DNA of 64,000 nt from JAWLHU01 sp049325315 (GTDB taxonomy: Bacteria; Bacillota; Sulfobacillia; Symbiobacteriales; Symbiobacteriaceae). Shown here one piece after another: positions 61,305 through 64,000 of this stretch (positions within the stretch are counted from its first letter, which is position 1; each line of letters starts with the position of its first letter). The notes beneath the pieces are model-generated. The model was not told where the DNA came from. It ran no database searches and saw only the letters and a program-made list of their open reading frames with translations. The translations under genes were made by a program, and so were the position numbers. The stretch lies in the NCBI GenBank assembly GCA_049325315.1, contig JBMONB010000114.1, positions 9,852 through 73,851 on the forward strand. Direction: 5' to 3'.

Positions 61305-61350
61305 AAAAAGTCCCACCGGCGCGGACAATACACGTCCACGCGGGTGGGAC
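61305..61350 (-). terminator. leader terminator upstream of ugpA, candidate GlpP target
   Basis: On the minus strand the arms at 61350-61334 and 61326-61310 form a 17-bp stem with one mismatch and one G-T pair, a 7-base loop, then TTTTT (61309-61305). It lies about 50 bases after the inferred ugp transcription start and about 197 before the ugpA start codon. It may also serve as terminator for the upstream sensor-kinase gene. Confidence 0.8.
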
Positions 61351-61407
61351 ATCTCTGTTACTCCGTCCCGTTCGCTGGATATTTAGGATGTAGACCATTA
61401 CGAGGTA

Positions 61408-61436
61408 AGTATAACCCCATCTAAAAGAGGAAACAA
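61408..61436 (-). promoter_or_regulatory. sigma-A type promoter of the ugp operon
   Basis: On the minus strand TTGTTT (-35, 61436-61431), a 17-bp spacer and TATACT (-10, 61413-61408). The -10 matches the consensus in 5 of 6 bases. The transcript would start near 61401 and run straight into the leader terminator. Confidence 0.7.
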
Positions 61437-61473
61437 GCCTGTTTTTCCCGTGGAGGAGTGTGCCGGTCAGCCC

Positions 61474-62961
61474 TCAGGCCGGAGGCTGCGCCAGGGGGAG
61501 GGTGAACCAGAAGGTGGAGCCGCGTCCCACCTGGCTTTGCAGCCCAACCTGGCCGCCCATCGCTTCCACCAGTTCCCGAACGATCGCCAGTCCCAGCCCG
61601 CTGCCGCTCTCCCCGGGGGTGCGGGCCTTGTCTGCCTTGTAGAACCGCTCCCAGATCCGGTCGTGCTCTTCCGGCGGGATCCCCGGCCCCGAGTCGTGCA
61701 CCTCGAAGCGCACCTGCGGGCCGGCGGTGACCGCCAGCCGGACCCAGCCGCCCTGCCCGGCATAGCGCAGGGCGTTCTCCAGCAGGTTGACCAGCACCTG
61801 GTCCAGCCGGTCGGGATCGGCGTAGACCGCCGGTGCCGTATCGGGCAGGTCGAGCGCCAATTTCACCTGGTTCTGGTTGGCCTGCCAGAGCAGCTGCTCG
61901 GCCACCCGCTGGCAGGCATCGATCGGGTCGGTCTCCAACGGTCTGAGGGTGATCTGCTCGGCCTGTATGCGGGCAAGGTCGAGCAGGTCCTCCATGAGGC
62001 GGCTGAGCCGCAGGGTGTCAGCGAGCATGACCGACAGGTACTTCGGCTGGTCCTGGGGCCGGATCACGCCGTCTTGCAGCAGCTCCAGGTAGCCACGCAG
62101 CGAGGCGAGCGGCGCCCGGAACTCGTGGGAAATGGAGGCCACCAGGTCCCGGCGGCCCTGCTCCTTCTCGGTCTGGAGCGCCCTGTCGGCGCTCAGGTGA
62201 TCGACCAGCCGGTTGAACCGGCTGATCGCCTGGCCCAGTTCGCCGGGCCCCCTGCCAGGGACCCGCTGGCTCAGGTCGCCCTCCGCCACCAGGGCCGCGA
62301 CCCGGTTGAACTCCCGCAGGGGCTGAACCAGGGTCAGAGACTGGACCCAGGCGATGATGGCGGAGCCGACCAGCAGCAGGGCGGCAATGGGCAGGACCCA
62401 GTGCCAGGCGCTCCGGCGCAGTTCATCGAGCCGGCCGGGCGGCAGGAGCGTTACCACCAGGTGGTCGACCGGCGGGCGCGCCTCCAGCGAGGCGACCACC
62501 GCACAGTGAATCCCTGCCACATCTTCCGGGCAGAAGGTGACCGACTGAGCCATGGTGGTGACACGGGCAATCTCGTCGGGGGTGAGGGTCCGCAGGGCGT
62601 CGGTCAGGGCCTGGGCCAGCGACTGGGGGGGAGGGGCGGTCTGGCCGCTGCCCACGGTGCGGATCTCCAGGAGCGCCTTGTCGTTGCGGACGGACTCCAG
62701 GGCGGCCGTGCTCAGCAGGACGGCCCGGCCCACGTCGGTGCGAATCATGTAGGCCTGAAGCGGCCCTTCCGGCAGCGGAGGCAGGTTCATCGCCTTGGCC
62801 AGGTCGGCCAGGTAGGCGGTGTCCTGACGACGCTTGGACTCCAGCTGCCTGGTGACCGCCAGGTTGAACGCTGCTGTGAGGATTCCCACGGCCAGCGCCG
62901 AGAGCAGCAGATTGCTGAGCAGGAAGCGCCAGAAGAGGCCGCACCTGAGTATGCGCTTCAC
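61474..62961 (-). CDS. two-component sensor histidine kinase
   Basis: 495 residues. N-terminal membrane helix (FLLSNLLLSALAVGILTAAF), an extracellular domain of about 130 residues, a second helix (WVLPIAALLLVGSAIIAWV), a HAMP linker (PLREFNRVAALVAEGDLSQRVP), the H-box SISHEFRAPLASLRGYLELL with the phospho-histidine, N-box DRLDQVLVNLLENALRY, and G boxes DSGPGIP and GSGLGLAIV. The BaeS/PhoR architecture senses an external or membrane signal. It overlaps the response-regulator gene by 4 bases (ATGA). Its 3' side meets the ugp promoter, but no direct regulatory link is shown. Confidence 0.9.
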   Translation of the reverse strand: MKRILRCGLFWRFLLSNLLLSALAVGILTAAFNLAVTRQLESKRRQDTAYLADLAKAMNLPPLPEGPLQAYMIRTDVGRAVLLSTAALESVRNDKALLEIRTVGSGQTAPPPQSLAQALTDALRTLTPDEIARVTTMAQSVTFCPEDVAGIHCAVVASLEARPPVDHLVVTLLPPGRLDELRRSAWHWVLPIAALLLVGSAIIAWVQSLTLVQPLREFNRVAALVAEGDLSQRVPGRGPGELGQAISRFNRLVDHLSADRALQTEKEQGRRDLVASISHEFRAPLASLRGYLELLQDGVIRPQDQPKYLSVMLADTLRLSRLMEDLLDLARIQAEQITLRPLETDPIDACQRVAEQLLWQANQNQVKLALDLPDTAPAVYADPDRLDQVLVNLLENALRYAGQGGWVRLAVTAGPQVRFEVHDSGPGIPPEEHDRIWERFYKADKARTPGESGSGLGLAIVRELVEAMGGQVGLQSQVGRGSTFWFTLPLAQPPA

Positions 62962-63641
62962 ACGATCACCTCGAACTTATAGCCAATCGACCAGACGGTC
63001 CGGATATACCTGTAAGGATGCGACCGGGTTTCGATCTTGGTCCGCAGCCGGCGGATATGCTCGTCGACCGTGCGCCCCTCCAGCGGGTTGGTGTACCCCC
63101 AGACATTGCGGAGCAGGTCGTCGCGGCTGAAGGCCCGGCCCGGATGCTGTGCCAGGGCCACCAGCAGGTCAAACTCCTTGGGCGCCAGGGAGACGGTCTC
63201 GCCTTGAACCCGTACCTCCCGGCGGTCGATGTCGATGGTGAGGGAGGGAAACTCGAGCCGGGTGGCCATCATGCCGCCGGCCCGCCGGAGAATCGCCCGG
63301 ACCCGCGCCACCAGCTCCAGTGGGCTGAAGGGCTTGACCATATAGTCGTCTGCCCCGGCTTCAAGTCCCCGGACCCGGTCCAGCTCCTCGCCGCGGCCGG
63401 TGAGCATCAGAATCGGCACCTTGGACTCCCGGCGAAGCTCACGGCAGACATCCATGCCATCCATACCCGGCAGAGCGAGGTCCAGCACGACCATCGCCGG
63501 CTGGGCCGCCCGGAACAGGGCGAGGCCGCGGAGACCATCGTGGGCCACCGCCACCCGGAAATGGGCATGCTCCAGGGTCAGCCGCAGCAGTTCTGTCAGG
63601 TGTGTGTCATCTTCGACCACCAGGATCAATGGGTCCGCCAA
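62958..63641 (-). CDS. OmpR/PhoB-family response regulator
   Basis: 227 residues. Receiver domain: acidic pair in LVVEDDTHLT, phospho-acceptor Asp in MVVLDLALPGMDGMD, and Lys in YMVKPFSP. The C-terminal winged helix (EVRVQGETVSLAPKEFDLLVALAQHPGR in parts, then DDLLRNVWGY and TVDEHIRRLRTKI) is of OmpR type. TTG start with GGGGGGA upstream. Partner of the overlapping kinase gene. Confidence 0.92.
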   Translation of the reverse strand: MADPLILVVEDDTHLTELLRLTLEHAHFRVAVAHDGLRGLALFRAAQPAMVVLDLALPGMDGMDVCRELRRESKVPILMLTGRGEELDRVRGLEAGADDYMVKPFSPLELVARVRAILRRAGGMMATRLEFPSLTIDIDRREVRVQGETVSLAPKEFDLLVALAQHPGRAFSRDDLLRNVWGYTNPLEGRTVDEHIRRLRTKIETRSHPYRYIRTVWSIGYKFEVIV

Positions 63642-64000
63642 CGAGACATCCCCCCGGTCCGAGCAAAGCGTGCGATGTTGCCGAGATTCTGCGGGGCTGG
63701 TCAGGAACCCTCCTTCGCCGCCCCTGAAGGGGCGATGAAGTGTGAAGTGGGGGATTTCAATACATTTTCGACCGCAGATTACGCAGATTTTCTATGATTA
63801 CGCAGATTACTGGGAATGACTGTGTGGCTATATGAGGAACATATTTTATATTATAATCTGCGTAATCCGTTTAAATCTATCTCAATCCTGACGGATCAAG
63901 CTCCGTTTTTCTCCCGATTTCTCTTGTTTTCATCCTCATTACTGACTCGATGAGTTGGTCCATTTGGCCGAAGAGTGAGTCTCTTTGCGAGAGAAAAAAA
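63642..64000. other. intergenic region at the window edge
   Basis: No credible gene in these 359 bases. It contains the second palindromic repeat element and, beyond it, sequence without visible structure. The promoter of the two-component operon must lie in the part before 63760, but no convincing hexamers were found. Confidence 0.5.
63763..63876. repeat. palindromic GATTACGCAGATT repeat element, copy 2
   Basis: ATTTTCGACCGCAGATTACG with a second GATTACGCAGATTAC about 25 bases on, and an inverted ATAATCTGCGTAATCCG at 63853-63868. The same building plan as the element at 44113, but the right arm is shorter and lacks its second unit. Confidence 0.65.

Noticed and set aside
61134..61424. 96-residue + strand frame
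   Set aside because: It covers the minus-strand ugp promoter and leader terminator, has no ribosome-binding site and no domain.

Overview
The window is GC-rich, gene-dense DNA of a Gram-positive-type (Firmicutes) bacterium. Signs are many lipoproteins with a lipobox, an S-layer-homology (SLH) surface protein, a DUF2512 (YndM-like) membrane protein, a GlpP antiterminator, strong AAGGAGG ribosome-binding sites and frequent GTG/TTG starts. A high-GC clostridial lineage such as Symbiobacterium would fit; that is an inference from gene content. No rRNA, tRNA, CRISPR array or insertion sequence was seen.

Layout. 1-10.8 kb is mixed housekeeping: the end of a DinG-type helicase, a HhH-GPD protein, homoserine dehydrogenase with a LysE exporter, a methyltransferase, a membrane-anchored glycerophosphodiesterase, a secreted glucosaminidase and a lipoprotein. 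10.9-18.3 kb holds an acyl-CoA synthetase, a 1071-residue STAND ATPase with a C-terminal SARP-type DNA-binding/BTAD region, an alpha/beta hydrolase and phosphoglucomutase. 18.4-19.7 kb has three tandem paralogous mini-HTH proteins. 19.9-27.2 kb holds a ketoacyl-synthase-III-like gene, a CoA-transferase and a complete branched-chain-amino-acid-type (Liv) ABC transporter. 27.5-35.2 kb is one giant repeat-built SLH surface protein. 35.7-40.5 kb is a second Liv transporter with a different gene order, followed by a secreted SdrB-like protein. 42.7-52.1 kb holds a second CoA-transferase, a second STAND-SARP regulator, a histidine phosphatase, a second KAS-III-like gene, and a hydrolase-SDR-thiolase operon. 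52.2-55 kb is small accessory genes with a rearranged junction. 55-61.4 kb is a glycerol-3-phosphate/glycerophosphodiester set (glpP, HAD phosphatase, ugpQ, ugpB, ugpE, ugpA). 61.5-63.6 kb is a two-component system.

Main result. The KAS-III, CoA-transferase and hydrolase-SDR-thiolase units, and more weakly the second Liv operon, are preceded by direct repeats of a GTAAC/GTTAC-type heptamer. The repeats sit exactly 11 bp apart, and in the three best cases the last repeat ends exactly 8 bp before a TASSMT-like -10 box. This is the operator geometry of SARP activators, and two SARP-type regulators are encoded inside the same region. I infer a SARP-controlled regulon for uptake and CoA-dependent processing of an unidentified carboxylic acid, built from two paralogous KAS-III/CoA-transferase sets. 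Both KAS-III-like proteins have a Cys-His-His rather than the usual Cys-His-Asn catalytic pattern.

Other features: a promoter followed by a strong leader terminator ahead of ugpA (probable GlpP target), strong hairpins without U-tracts directly after all three solute-binding-protein genes (one lies between a Shine-Dalgarno and its start codon), and two copies of a palindromic GATTACGCAGATT repeat element.
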